Of a DNA stretch of 64,000 bases, positions 1 through 8,787 are shown one piece after another. Made by a program: the position numbers and the translations under genes. The DNA is taken from positions 33,124 to 97,123 of the forward strand of contig NZ_ASHR01000035.1 in NCBI RefSeq assembly GCF_000400485.1, in the 5' to 3' direction. The stretch is from Agrococcus pavilionensis RW1. Lineage in GTDB: Bacteria > Actinomycetota > Actinomycetes > Actinomycetales > Microbacteriaceae. The first letter of the stretch is position 1, and every line of letters begins with the position of its first letter. Below the pieces are notes generated by a model, which made no database searches, was not told the origin of the DNA, and saw only the letters and a program-made list of their open reading frames with translations.

Positions 1-53
1 GGCACTCTGTCGTTCTCGAGGGTCGCGGACCGCAGAGTGTCGGCACTCTGCGG
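1..53. repeat. Palindromic CAGAGTG/CACTCTG hairpin repeat
   Basis: Positions 30-53 form a perfect hairpin: CCGCAGAGTG, loop TCGG, CACTCTGCGG (10-bp arms). Positions 1-9 repeat the right arm GGCACTCTG, so a second copy is probably cut by the window edge. The same element occurs twice at 30001-30062. It has no T-run, so it may be a dispersed palindromic repeat rather than a classical terminator. Confidence 0.7.
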
Positions 54-288
54 CTCGGGAAGCCGCGCTCGTCTTGGCGCGGGGTGAAGATACTGGGATC
101 TTTCGCGCGGGGAGATCAGCCGCTCGGGTCGGCGCGGCGCGTAGCGTCGGGTGCGGTTCGGCACCTTCGACCCCTCGGCCCCGCTCGCCACCGCGAGCCT
201 CCCGGCCCCGCGAGAGCCCGCTCGGCGACCCGCCCGAAGCGATGGCGACTCACACCTCGCATCACTCCTGCCGAAACTTGGAGCACTC
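54..288. other. Leader region with no recognisable gene
   Basis: About 235 GC-rich bases between the hairpin repeat and the first gene. Reading frames are open here because of base composition, but they show no family resemblance and no good ribosome binding site. The only useful signal is GGAG at 280-283, five bases before an in-frame TTG at 289. Confidence 0.4.
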
Positions 289-300
289 TTGACCCAGCTC

Positions 301-1977
301 ATGCCCGCGCCGACGCGCCAGGCCGAACCCACGCATCCCCACCCCGCCACCGAGACCGCGGGCCACGCGATCGTCCGCGTGCTCGAAGAGCACGGCATCC
401 GGCGCGCCTTCGTCGTGCCGGGCGAGAGCTACCTCGAGGTGCTCGACGGGCTGCACGACTCGAGCATCGAGACGGTCGTGTGCCGCCACGAGGGCGGCGC
501 GGCCTACATGGCCGAGGCGGAGGGCAAGCTCGGGCCGCTGCCGGGCATCGCGATGGTGACGCGCGGGCCGGGCGCGGCGAACGCGCTCGTCGGCGTGCAC
601 ACCGCGTGGCAGGACTCGACGCCGATGGTGCTGTTCATCGGCCTCATCCCGCTCGCGCACCGGCACAAGGAGGCGTTCCAGGAGTTCGACGTCGACGGCT
701 GGTTCGCCGCCGGCGCGAAGAGCGTGGTCACGCTCGACGTCGCCGAGCGGGCGCAGGAGGTCGTCGCCGACGCGCTGTTCCTCGCTCGCGCCGGGCGCCC
801 GGGGCCGGTCGTCGTCGGGCTGCCGGAAGACGTCATCCGGGAGTCGATCGAGCGGCACCCGCAGCCGCAGCTGCCGGTCGCCGACGGCGGCATGACGGCG
901 CACGACCTCGACGCCCTGCGCGACGCCCTCGCGACCGCCGAGAAGCCGCTCTTCGTCACCGGCGGCAGCGACTGGGACGCCCAGGCGTCGGCCCGGCTCA
1001 CCCGCTGGCTCGAGCGGCACCGCCTGCCAGCGGTCGCCGAGTGGCGCACCGAGGGCATCGTGCCGTTCGACTCTCCCTCCTACGCGGGCCCGATCGGCTA
1101 CGGCCGCCCGAAGCCGACGCTCGACGTGCTCGAGGAGTGCGACCTGCTCGTCTTCGTCGGCACGCTCCCCGGCGACGTCATCACGAACGGCTTCCTCGTG
1201 CGGCAGGGCTGGGAGCGCCGCAACTTCCTCGTCTCGATCGACCCGACCCTGCGCGGCCGCTCGGGCGCCGTGAGCCACCACATCCTCGCTCGCCCGAGCG
1301 CCTTCGCCCGCGACCTCGAGCGGATCGAGCTCGCGCCCGACGATCGCCGCGCCGAGTGGACCGCGAGGCTCCGCGAGCAGCAGGTCGCCTTCAGCGCGCT
1401 CCCGGGCCTCGAGCCCGGCGCGGGCCGCGCCTCGATGGCGACCGTCATGGCGCACCTCGTGCCGCAGCTCGAGCACGACGCGCTCGTCACGTTCGGCGCC
1501 GGCGAGCACACCAACTGGGCGCACCGCTACTTCCCCACCCGCGCCTACCCCTCGATGGTGAGCTGCGGCAACGGGTCGATGGGGTACTCGATCCCATCGG
1601 CTGTCGCCGCCTCGCTGCACTTCCCCGAGCGGCAGGTCGTCTCGATCGCGGGCGACGGCGAGTTCCTCATGAACGGCCAGGAGCTCGCGACCGCCGCGCA
1701 GGTCGGGGCCACGCCGCTCGTCGTGCTCGTCGACAACCAGGAGTACGGCACCATCCGCACGCACCAGGAGCGGCGCCACCCGGGCCGCGTCTCGGGCACG
1801 CAGCTCGAGAACCCCGACTTCGCGATGCTCGCTCGCGCCTACGGCGGGCACGGCATCGCGGCCGAGCGCGACGCCGACGTGCCGGCCGCGGTCGAGGAGG
1901 CGCTGCGGCTGTGGCGCGAGGGCGGACGCTTCGTGCTGCTGCACGTCGTCACCGAGCAGCGCGAGCAGGCCTACTGA
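301..1977 (+). CDS. Thiamine-pyrophosphate enzyme, acetolactate-synthase-like
   Basis: The protein of about 558 residues has the three-domain layout of TPP-dependent decarboxylases and synthases. The N-terminal Pyr domain has the catalytic-Glu motif PGESYLEVLDG. A middle domain follows, and the C-terminal PP domain has GDGEFLMNGQEL and then VDNQEYGTI, the Mg/TPP-binding GDG-N motif. Length matches the IlvB-like family. There is no small regulatory subunit or isoleucine/valine gene nearby, so the substrate is unknown; catabolic acetolactate synthase, a sulfopyruvate-type or a benzoylformate-type decarboxylase are all possible. Start: ATG at 301 is given; TTG at 289, with GGAG five bases upstream, is an equally good start. 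The end overlaps the facing VanZ gene by 7 bases. Confidence 0.85.
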   Translation: MPAPTRQAEPTHPHPATETAGHAIVRVLEEHGIRRAFVVPGESYLEVLDGLHDSSIETVVCRHEGGAAYMAEAEGKLGPLPGIAMVTRGPGAANALVGVHTAWQDSTPMVLFIGLIPLAHRHKEAFQEFDVDGWFAAGAKSVVTLDVAERAQEVVADALFLARAGRPGPVVVGLPEDVIRESIERHPQPQLPVADGGMTAHDLDALRDALATAEKPLFVTGGSDWDAQASARLTRWLERHRLPAVAEWRTEGIVPFDSPSYAGPIGYGRPKPTLDVLEECDLLVFVGTLPGDVITNGFLVRQGWERRNFLVSIDPTLRGRSGAVSHHILARPSAFARDLERIELAPDDRRAEWTARLREQQVAFSALPGLEPGAGRASMATVMAHLVPQLEHDALVTFGAGEHTNWAHRYFPTRAYPSMVSCGNGSMGYSIPSAVAASLHFPERQVVSIAGDGEFLMNGQELATAAQVGATPLVVLVDNQEYGTIRTHQERRHPGRVSGTQLENPDFAMLARAYGGHGIAAERDADVPAAVEEALRLWREGGRFVLLHVVTEQREQAY

Positions 1978-2489
1978 GGGGTGCGGATGCGTCGGTCGGC
2001 CGGGCGGTCCGCGCCCGGCCGCGCTCGCCGCGCGATCGCGAGCGCCGCGACCGCGAGCAGCGCGCCGACCGCGGCGCCGACGCCGTTCGCGAGCGCGTCG
2101 TCGGCAGCGCACGAGCGGCCGAGCGCCGGCACGAGCGCTTGCACGGCCTCGATCGCGAGCGCGAGCACGATGGTGACGGCGGCGCCGAGCGCCGGCCTGC
2201 GGCTCGCGACACCGACGAGCAGCGCGAGCGGCACCGTGAGCACGACGTTCGCGAGCGGCTCCGGGGCCGTGAGCCGCGCCTCGACGACGAGGACGCAACC
2301 CGCGTCGAGCTCGCGACCCGTCGGGCTGAGCGTCGCGACGAGCACGGCGAGCGCCGCGAGGGCGGCGAGGGTCCACGCGGCGCGCGGCCGACTGACGAGC
2401 AGCGCGCCGATGGGCGGCGACAGCAGCGCGAGCGCGGCGAGCGCCGCGGGCGCGAGCCAGGGGTAGCCGGCGAGGATCGTCGAGAGCAC
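1971..2489 (-). CDS. VanZ-like integral membrane protein
   Basis: 172 residues with about four hydrophobic helices. The C-terminal signature of the VanZ family is visible: an EAVQALVP segment followed by a D-A-x-x-N-x-x-G run (residues about 125-150). VanZ-like proteins are small membrane proteins; the founder gives low-level teicoplanin resistance, but most members have no known role. No vancomycin-resistance genes are nearby. A second VanZ-like gene lies at 45762-46160. The gene ends head to tail with the facing TPP enzyme, with 7 bases shared. Its start lies 107 bases from the divergently transcribed permease. Confidence 0.8.
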   Translation of the reverse strand: MLSTILAGYPWLAPAALAALALLSPPIGALLVSRPRAAWTLAALAALAVLVATLSPTGRELDAGCVLVVEARLTAPEPLANVVLTVPLALLVGVASRRPALGAAVTIVLALAIEAVQALVPALGRSCAADDALANGVGAAVGALLAVAALAIARRARPGADRPADRRIRTPQ

Positions 2490-2596
2490 CTCGAGACGCT
2501 AGCCCGGATCGGGCGCGGTGCGCGTCGCCCGAGCGGATGACTGCGGACTACGATCCGAGAGGCGGTCGCCGCCGCCCGGAACACCGAAGGAACCAC

Positions 2597-3913
2597 ATGT
2601 TCACCTGGCGCCTCCGCGACGCGTCGCGACTGACCGCATCCGACCTCGTGCTCCCCGAGGAGCGGCTCGCCTGGCCCCGCACCATCGGCCTCGGCATGCA
2701 GCACGTCGTGGCGATGTTCGGCGCGACCTTCCTCGTGCCGATCATCACGGGCTTCCCGCCGTCGACGACGCTGCTGTTCTCAGGGCTCGGCACGATGCTC
2801 TTCCTCCTGATCACGAAGAACCGGCTGCCGAGCTACCTCGGCTCGTCGTTCGCTTTCCTCGCGCCCATCGGAGCCGCGACCGAGATCGGCGGGCCGGGCT
2901 TCGCGCTCTCGGGCGTCATCCTCGTCGGGCTGCTGCTCGCGCTCGTCGGCGTCATCGTGCACTTCTCGGGCACCCGCTGGATCGGCGCCGTCATGCCACC
3001 GGTCGTCTCGGGCACGATCGTCGCGCTCATCGGCTTCAACCTGGCCCCGGCCGCGCGCGACAACTTCGTGAAGGACCCGCTGCTCGCGGCCATCACGCTG
3101 CTCGCGATCGTGCTGACGTCGGTGCTCTTCCGCGGCATGGTCGCGCGCCTCGCGATCCTGCTCGGCGTCGTCCTCGGCTACGTCATCGCGCTGCTGACGG
3201 GCCGCGTCGACCCCGAGAAGCTCGAGGCGATCGAGGACGCCGCGTGGATCGGGCTCCCGACCTTCACGTCGCCGACGTTCGATCCCGCGCTGCTGCCGGC
3301 GATCCTCATGTTCGTGCCGGTCGTGCTGCCGCTCGTCGCCGAGAACCTCGGGCACGTCAAGGGCGTCGGCCAGCTGCTCGACCGCGACCTCGACCCGCTC
3401 GCGGGCCGCGCGCTCTTCGCCGACGGCATCGCCACCACCATCGCGGGCACGTTCGGCGGCTCGCCGACGACCACGTACGGCGAGAACATCGGCGTCATGA
3501 GCGCGACGCGCGTGTTCTCGACGGCCGCCTACTGGATCGCCGCGATCACCGCGGTGCTGCTGGGCCTCTCGCCGAAGGTCGGCGCGGTCATCTTCGCCAC
3601 TCCTGACGGCGTGCTCGGCGGCGTGACGACGGCGCTCTACGGCCTCATCGGCATCATCGGCGTGCGCATCTGGGTCGAGAACAAGGTCGACTTCTCGATC
3701 CCGCGCAACCAGTTCGCCGCGGGCGTCGGCCTCATCGTGGCGATCGCCGACTTCACGCTCGCCTCGGGGCAGATCTCGTTCGGCGGCATCGTGCTCGGCA
3801 CGGTCGCGACCCTCGTGATCTACCACCTGATGGCCGCGCTCGAGCGGCTCCGCGGCCGCCCCGCGGCGGTGCGCGACGACCACGCGCCGCCCGCGACGAC
3901 GACGACCGACTGA
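2597..3913 (+). CDS. Nucleobase:cation symporter-2 (uracil/xanthine permease family)
   Basis: About 438 residues with 12-14 hydrophobic segments, the usual size for NCS2 (UraA/UapA) permeases. The family signature after TM8, here VPVVLPLVAENLGHVKG, carries the substrate-binding Glu. GGSPTTTYGENIGVM matches the UraA TM10 motif, which also contains a substrate-binding Glu. Uptake of uracil or a related base with H+ is the likely role; the exact base cannot be read from sequence. The ATG at 2597 is chosen because GAAGGA lies 6-11 bases upstream; a longer start at 2537 lacks one. The gene faces an MHS transporter, with a bidirectional hairpin between the stops. Confidence 0.9.
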   Translation: MFTWRLRDASRLTASDLVLPEERLAWPRTIGLGMQHVVAMFGATFLVPIITGFPPSTTLLFSGLGTMLFLLITKNRLPSYLGSSFAFLAPIGAATEIGGPGFALSGVILVGLLLALVGVIVHFSGTRWIGAVMPPVVSGTIVALIGFNLAPAARDNFVKDPLLAAITLLAIVLTSVLFRGMVARLAILLGVVLGYVIALLTGRVDPEKLEAIEDAAWIGLPTFTSPTFDPALLPAILMFVPVVLPLVAENLGHVKGVGQLLDRDLDPLAGRALFADGIATTIAGTFGGSPTTTYGENIGVMSATRVFSTAAYWIAAITAVLLGLSPKVGAVIFATPDGVLGGVTTALYGLIGIIGVRIWVENKVDFSIPRNQFAAGVGLIVAIADFTLASGQISFGGIVLGTVATLVIYHLMAALERLRGRPAAVRDDHAPPATTTTD

Positions 3914-3942
3914 GCCCGGCGCATCCGTCGCTCGCGCCGGGC
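3914..3942. terminator. Bidirectional hairpin between convergent genes
   Basis: GCCCGGCGC (3914-3922) and GCGCCGGGC (3934-3942) form a perfect 9-bp stem with an 11-base loop. It lies exactly between the stop of the permease and the stop of the opposing transporter, so it can end both transcripts. Confidence 0.7.
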
Positions 3943-3953
3943 CGCCGCGCGGG

Positions 3954-5495
3954 CTACCGGGCGGCCTCGAGCTCGCGTTCGCCCGCCTCGACGAGCGGCA
4001 TCGACGTCGTGTCGATGAGGGGGTTCTCGTCCTGCGTCGCGACGAGCTCGACCGCCTCGGCGCGCGACTCGACCGTCGGCACCGAGCCGATGAGCGGGCG
4101 CCGCGCCGTCTCGCGCATGCCGAGCACCGCGAGGCCGCCGACGATGCCGAAGAACATGATGTAGAACGCCGGCATGTAGGGGTTGCCGGTCAGGTCGATG
4201 AGGGCCTGGCTGAACAGCGGCGTCGTGCCGCCGAACAGCGAGACCGAGAGGTTGTAGGCGATCGCCATCGCGCCGAAGCGCGACGCCGTGGGGAAGAGCG
4301 CCGGCAGCGTCGCCGCCGAGCAGCCGATCCACAGCGCGACCGGCACCGCGACCATCACGAGCGCGATCATGACGGCCCACAGCTCGCCCACCTGCATGAG
4401 CGCGAACGCGGGCAGGATGAGCACGACGACGGAGGCGGACGCCATGAGGTAGACGGGCTTGCGGCCGATGCGGTCGGAGAGCCGGCCGAGCAGCGGCAGG
4501 AGCGCCGAGAGCAGCAGCAGCACCGGCACGGTCGCGAGCGCCGCGGTCACCGTCGAGAGCCCGACGGTCGCCTCGAGGTAGGTGGGCATGTAGCTCGTGA
4601 GCGCGTAGCCCGCCGTGTTCGTCGCGGCGACGACGGCCATCGCGACGAGCACCGCGCGCCAGTGGTGGCGGAGGATGCCGAGGATGCCGTGGCGCGCCAT
4701 CGGGTCGTCGGCGTCGGTGTGCGGGGCCTCCTGCGCGACCTCGTAGGCGGGCGTCTCGGGGATCCGCAGGCGGAACCAGATCGCGACGACGCCGAGCGGG
4801 ATGGCGATGAGGAAGGGGATGCGCCAGCCGTAGTCGACCATCGCGCCGGCCCCGGAGACCGACTCCGTGATCCAGGTCGTGAGGGCGACGACCGAGGCGC
4901 CGGCGGCGAAGCCGACGTAGGAGCCGACGTCGAGCCACGACGACCAGAAGCCGCGCGAGCGGTCGGGCGAGAACTCGGCGACGTAGGTGGTCGCGCCGGC
5001 GTACTCGCCGCCGGTCGAGAAGCCCTGCACCATCTTCAGCAGGTAGAGCGGCAGGATCGCCCACGCGCCGATCTGCGCGGCGGTCGGCAGCACGCCGATG
5101 AGCGCCGTCGCGGCGGCCATCATCGCCATCGTGAGGAAGAGCACCCGCTGCCGGCCGATGCGGTCGCCGAGCGGGCCGAGCACGAGGCCGCCGAGCGGGC
5201 GGACGAGGAACGAGATCGCGAAGCCGAGCAGCACGACGAGCAGCCCGAGGCCCTCGTCCATCCCGGCGGTGAAGACCGCGGTCATCGTCACGGCGAGGTA
5301 GCCGTAGATGCCGAAGTCGAACCACTCCATGAAGTTGCCGACGACGGTGCCCGAGATCGCCTGCCGCACGCGCCCGGTCTTCACCACGAGCACGTCGTCG
5401 ACCTCGAGCCTCCGCAGCTCCCCGGTCGTGGCGGGCGGATCGGCGGATGCGTCGGGTCGCGTCGAGCGGGAGTCGGCGGGGTGGCTGGCGGGCAT
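3954..5495 (-). CDS. MFS transporter of the metabolite:H+ symporter (MHS, ProP-like) family
   Basis: 513 residues with 12 predicted membrane helices. Family marks are GNFMEWFDFGIYGYLAV in TM1, RPLGGLVLGPLGDRIGRQ in loop 2-3 (the MFS DRxGR motif) and FSTGGEYAGA in TM4. MHS proteins import small organic solutes such as betaine, proline, citrate, shikimate or alpha-ketoglutarate. The next gene downstream on this strand is a sarcosine-type oxidase 162 bases away and read the same way, so uptake of a methylated amine is possible, but that is inference. The N-terminus has an unusually long acidic/Ser-rich cytosolic tail of about 35 residues. A related MHS transporter serves the lactate locus at 56844. 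Confidence 0.88.
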   Translation of the reverse strand: MPASHPADSRSTRPDASADPPATTGELRRLEVDDVLVVKTGRVRQAISGTVVGNFMEWFDFGIYGYLAVTMTAVFTAGMDEGLGLLVVLLGFAISFLVRPLGGLVLGPLGDRIGRQRVLFLTMAMMAAATALIGVLPTAAQIGAWAILPLYLLKMVQGFSTGGEYAGATTYVAEFSPDRSRGFWSSWLDVGSYVGFAAGASVVALTTWITESVSGAGAMVDYGWRIPFLIAIPLGVVAIWFRLRIPETPAYEVAQEAPHTDADDPMARHGILGILRHHWRAVLVAMAVVAATNTAGYALTSYMPTYLEATVGLSTVTAALATVPVLLLLSALLPLLGRLSDRIGRKPVYLMASASVVVLILPAFALMQVGELWAVMIALVMVAVPVALWIGCSAATLPALFPTASRFGAMAIAYNLSVSLFGGTTPLFSQALIDLTGNPYMPAFYIMFFGIVGGLAVLGMRETARRPLIGSVPTVESRAEAVELVATQDENPLIDTTSMPLVEAGERELEAAR

Positions 5496-5657
5496 GGCTA
5501 TACGCGTCTCGTCTCTTGACTCGGTTCCGTGGATCGTCGCGGGCGCAGGAGCGCTCGCCGCGGCGGTGGACGACGGTAACGACCGTTCCTGAGTCGCCCT
5601 CGCACGGCGATTCGCTACCCGCGTGCGCGTGCGCGTCCGCGCGCGGGTGCTGAGGCC

Positions 5658-6806
5658 TCAGGCCACGCGGCTCGCGGCGAAGCGGCGCGGGTCGAGGAAG
5701 CCGATGTCGGTGAAGGGCGCCTCGTCGACCGCGAGCTGCGCGGCGAGCTCGCCGAGCGCGGCGGCGTGCTTGAAGGAGTGCCCCGAGCAGCCGCCCGCGA
5801 CGACGACCCGGCCCGACGCATCCGTCGGCCCGACGAGGAACTGCCCATCGGGGGTGTGCGCCATGGTGCACGTCGTCGACTCGGCCGGCTCGGGCTCGAG
5901 GTCGGGGAAGGTCGCCGCGACGAGCGCCGCGATGCCGTCGGTCTCGCCAGCGTGCACCTCGCGGTCGATCGCGTCGGGATCGTCGGGCTCGAACGGGCCG
6001 TCGAACTCGGGCCCGACCTTCGCGAGATCGCCCGCGAGCGCGCCGTGGCCCCAGATCCACTGCCCGGTGCCCGGCGCGGTGCGGATGAAGACCGGCAGGC
6101 GGTCGATGGATGCGTCGTGGCCGTCGCGCGCGCGGAACCACGTCATCACGACGCGATGGGGCACGAGCGGCACGTCCGCCAGCTGGCCGAGCCACGGCCC
6201 GGCGGCGAGCACGACGCGGCGGGCGCGCACGTCGCCGGCCGCGAGCCGCACCACGACGCCGTCGCCGTCCGGCTCGATTGCGAGCACGCGCTCGCCGGTG
6301 CGGATGCGCGCCCCGGCGGCGCGCGCGGCGTCGACCGCCGCGACGATCGCGGCCTCCGGTCGGAGGATGCCCGCCTCCGGGTCCCACAAGCCGATGTCGC
6401 CGGGCTCGAGCCGTGCGTGGCCCGGGAGCCAGCGCTCGAGCTCGTCGGCGGTCAGCCGCTCGACCGGCAGGTCGTGCTCTCGCGCCGCGGCGAGCGTGCC
6501 CTCGATGATGCGCGATCCGGGCCGGCCGATCATGATCGCGCCGGTCTCGAGCAGCAGCTCCTCCCCGCTCGACGCCTCGAGCTCGCGCCACAGCTCGCGC
6601 GCGCGGCGCGCGATGGGGGTCAACCCCGGGTGCTCGAGGCACGCGACGCGGAACAGCCGCGTGCGCCCGTGCGAGCCGCCCCACGCGTGCCCCGGCTGGT
6701 GCTGGTCGATCCCGACGACGTCGCGCCCGCGAGCGGCGAGCCGCCACGCGGCGCTCGAGCCGATCGCGCCGAGGCCGACGACCGCGACGTCCGCTCGCTC
6801 ACCCAT
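5658..6806 (-). CDS. FAD-dependent amine oxidase, monomeric sarcosine oxidase / N-methyltryptophan oxidase type
   Basis: 382 residues, the usual length for MSOX/SolA. The N-terminal FAD motif is GLGAIGSSAAWRL, with the acidic residue after the second strand in VVGIDQHQPGH. The C-terminal pair of motifs is diagnostic. TTCTMAHTPDGQF holds the cysteine (about residue 313) that binds flavin covalently in this family, and GGCSGHSFKHAAALGE is the second FAD-contacting motif. The expected reaction is oxidative demethylation of an N-methyl amino acid to formaldehyde and H2O2. The substrate is not determined. ATG at 6806 gives a full family-length protein. It is transcribed away from the LLM operon. 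Confidence 0.88.
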   Translation of the reverse strand: MGERADVAVVGLGAIGSSAAWRLAARGRDVVGIDQHQPGHAWGGSHGRTRLFRVACLEHPGLTPIARRARELWRELEASSGEELLLETGAIMIGRPGSRIIEGTLAAAREHDLPVERLTADELERWLPGHARLEPGDIGLWDPEAGILRPEAAIVAAVDAARAAGARIRTGERVLAIEPDGDGVVVRLAAGDVRARRVVLAAGPWLGQLADVPLVPHRVVMTWFRARDGHDASIDRLPVFIRTAPGTGQWIWGHGALAGDLAKVGPEFDGPFEPDDPDAIDREVHAGETDGIAALVAATFPDLEPEPAESTTCTMAHTPDGQFLVGPTDASGRVVVAGGCSGHSFKHAAALGELAAQLAVDEAPFTDIGFLDPRRFAASRVA

Positions 6807-6883
6807 GCTCGAACGCTACCGACGCGCCCGGGCGCCGGGCGCATCCGCCCGCAACACGAGGACACGCAGGCAGATCCGACGGA

Positions 6884-6957
6884 TTTGAACGATCAGCCGT
6901 CCCGGAGGAATACGCTGTCGGCACGACCCGTTGCACTGATTATTCGATTTTGAACGA
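6884..6957. promoter_or_regulatory. Divergent control region with TTTGAACGA direct repeats
   Basis: Between the oxidase and the LLM monooxygenase operon, TTTGAACGA occurs at 6884-6892 and again at 6949-6957, in the most AT-rich part of the gap. The third gene of the operon encodes a MarR regulator, so these repeats are candidate binding sites for it. No clean -35/-10 pair is visible. Confidence 0.35.
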
Positions 6958-6982
6958 CTTGCTCGCGACGGAAGGACCCCCA

Positions 6983-8173
6983 ATGAGCAGCATGCAGTTC
7001 GGCATCTTCTCGGTGAGCGACATCACCGAGGACCCGACCACCGGCCGCACGCCGACCGAGCACGAGCGCATCCGGGCGTGGGTCGCGATGGCGAAGAAGG
7101 CCGAGGAGGTCGGCCTCGACGTCTTCGCCGCCGGCGAGCACCACAACCCGCCGTTCTTCTCCTCGTCGCCCACGACGATCCTCGGCTACATCGCCGCGCA
7201 GACCGAGCGGCTCATCCTCTCGACCGCGACGACGCTCATCACGACGAACGACCCGGTGAAGATCGCCGAGGACTTCGCGATGCTGCAGCACCTCGCCGAC
7301 GGCCGCGTCGACCTCACGCTCGGCCGCGGCAACACCGGCCCGGTCTACCCGTGGTTCGGCAAGGACATCCGCGACGGCATCGAGCTCGCGATCGAGAACT
7401 ACGCGCTGCTGCACAAGCTGTGGCGCGAGCCGGTCGTGAACTGGCAGGGCAAGCACCGCACACCGCTCACGGGCTACACCTCGACGCCCGCGCCGCTCGA
7501 CGGCGTCGCGCCCTTCGTGTGGCACGGCTCGATCCGCTCGCCGCAGATCGCCGAGCAGGCGGCGTACTACGGCGACGGCTTCTTCCACAACAACATCTTC
7601 TGGAACAAGGAGCACACCGAGCGGATGGTGCGGCTCTACCGCAACCGCTTCGCGCACTACGGCCACGGCGAGCCCGAGCAGGCGATCGTCGGCCTCGGCG
7701 GCCAGGTCTTCATGAAGCCGACCGAGCGCGAGGCGAAGGAGCGGTTCCGCCCGTTCTTCGACGTCGCCCCCGTCTACGGCCACGGCCCCTCGCTCGAGGA
7801 GTTCACCGAGGCGACGCCGCTCACCGTCGGCACGCCCGAGCAGGTCATCGAGCGGACGCTCTCGTTCCGCGACTTCGCGGGCGACTACCAGCGCCAGCTC
7901 TTCCTCATCGACCACGCCGGCCTCCCGCTCGAGGAGGTGCTCGAGCAGATCGAGATCCTCGGCACGGAGGTCGTGCCGGTGCTGCGGCAGGAGTTCGACC
8001 GCGTGCGCCAGCCCGGGGTGCCGGATGCGCCCACGCACGCCGCGCGCGTCGCGGCCGCGCGGGAGGCGGGCACGCAGCTCGGCGAGCAGGGCCGCGCGTG
8101 GCAGGAGCAGGGCGCGCGCAGCGACCTCGACACCGGCGCGGCGATCGCTCAGCAGGCGGGAGAGGCGCGATGA
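6983..8173 (+). CDS. LLM-class flavin-dependent monooxygenase, CE1758 family
   Basis: 396 residues with a luciferase-like TIM-barrel. Marks are MQFGIFSVSDITEDP at the start, GEHHNPPFFSSSP and the flavin-site segments TERLILSTATTLI, LTLGRGNTG and YYGDGFFHNNIFW. CE1758-type LLM proteins are typically encoded beside a CE1759-type FMN reductase, which is exactly what follows here with an ATGA overlap. The reaction is expected to be O2-dependent oxidation of an unknown substrate using reduced FMN. ATG at 6983 is chosen because GAAGGA lies 6-12 bases upstream. The last 60 residues are Ala/Arg/Gln-rich and look like a flexible tail. Confidence 0.88.
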   Translation: MSSMQFGIFSVSDITEDPTTGRTPTEHERIRAWVAMAKKAEEVGLDVFAAGEHHNPPFFSSSPTTILGYIAAQTERLILSTATTLITTNDPVKIAEDFAMLQHLADGRVDLTLGRGNTGPVYPWFGKDIRDGIELAIENYALLHKLWREPVVNWQGKHRTPLTGYTSTPAPLDGVAPFVWHGSIRSPQIAEQAAYYGDGFFHNNIFWNKEHTERMVRLYRNRFAHYGHGEPEQAIVGLGGQVFMKPTEREAKERFRPFFDVAPVYGHGPSLEEFTEATPLTVGTPEQVIERTLSFRDFAGDYQRQLFLIDHAGLPLEEVLEQIEILGTEVVPVLRQEFDRVRQPGVPDAPTHAARVAAAREAGTQLGEQGRAWQEQGARSDLDTGAAIAQQAGEAR

Positions 8174-8787
8174 GCGAGCCGCGGATCGCGGTCGTCTCGG
8201 CCGGCCTCGGCGACCCCTCGAGCACGAGGCTGCTCGCCGACCGGCTGCGCGACGCGACGCTCTCGGCGCTCACGGGGCACGGCCAGACCGCCGAGGCCGT
8301 CGACGTCGTGCTGCGGCCGCTCGCGCAGGACATCGCCGCGCACATGCTCACGCACAACCCCTCGGGGGCGCTCGCCGCCGCGATCAGGGAGGTCGTCGAC
8401 GCCGAGGCGATCATCGCCGTGACGCCGACGTTCAACATGTCGTACTCGGGGCTGTTCAAGTCGTTCTTCGACGTCATCGAGGAGGGGCAGCTCGCCTCGA
8501 TCCCCACGGCGCTCGGCGCGACGGGCGGCTCGGCGCGCCACTCGATGGTGATGGACACCGCGATGCGGCCGATGTTCGCCTACCTCAAGGCGCAGGTCGT
8601 GCCCACCGGGGTCTTCGCCGCGAGCGAGGACTGGGGCACGGCATCCGGCCTCGAGCGCCGCATCGCGCGCGCGGGGCAAGAGCTCGCCGACCTCATGGTC
8701 GCGATGCCGCGACGGCGCGAGGCCGACCCGTTCGACGTCGAGAGCGACGCGTTCGTCTCGTTCGAGCAGATGCTGGGGCACGCGTGA
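8170..8787 (+). CDS. NAD(P)H-dependent FMN reductase, CE1759 family
   Basis: 205 residues of flavodoxin-like NADPH-dependent FMN reductase fold. An N-terminal phosphate-binding stretch (VVSAGLGDPSSTRLLAD) is followed by the FMN-binding TPTFNMSYSGLFKSFFD motif typical of the SsuE/ArsH superfamily. ATG at 8170 overlaps the previous stop (ATGA), so translation is coupled. It should supply reduced FMN to the LLM monooxygenase upstream. The 3' end overlaps the start of the MarR gene (GTGA). Confidence 0.88.
   Translation: MSEPRIAVVSAGLGDPSSTRLLADRLRDATLSALTGHGQTAEAVDVVLRPLAQDIAAHMLTHNPSGALAAAIREVVDAEAIIAVTPTFNMSYSGLFKSFFDVIEEGQLASIPTALGATGGSARHSMVMDTAMRPMFAYLKAQVVPTGVFAASEDWGTASGLERRIARAGQELADLMVAMPRRREADPFDVESDAFVSFEQMLGHA

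Noticed and set aside
84..2540. Long open frame of 818 codons covering the TPP enzyme region in another frame
   Set aside because: Composition is Arg/Ala/Gly-rich with no domain; it is a GC-driven shadow of the gene at 301-1977.
2490..2596. Purine or pyrimidine riboswitch before the nucleobase permease
   Set aside because: The 107-base leader lacks the conserved purine-riboswitch loops and any anti-terminator structure; only a possible TACGAT -10 box is seen.
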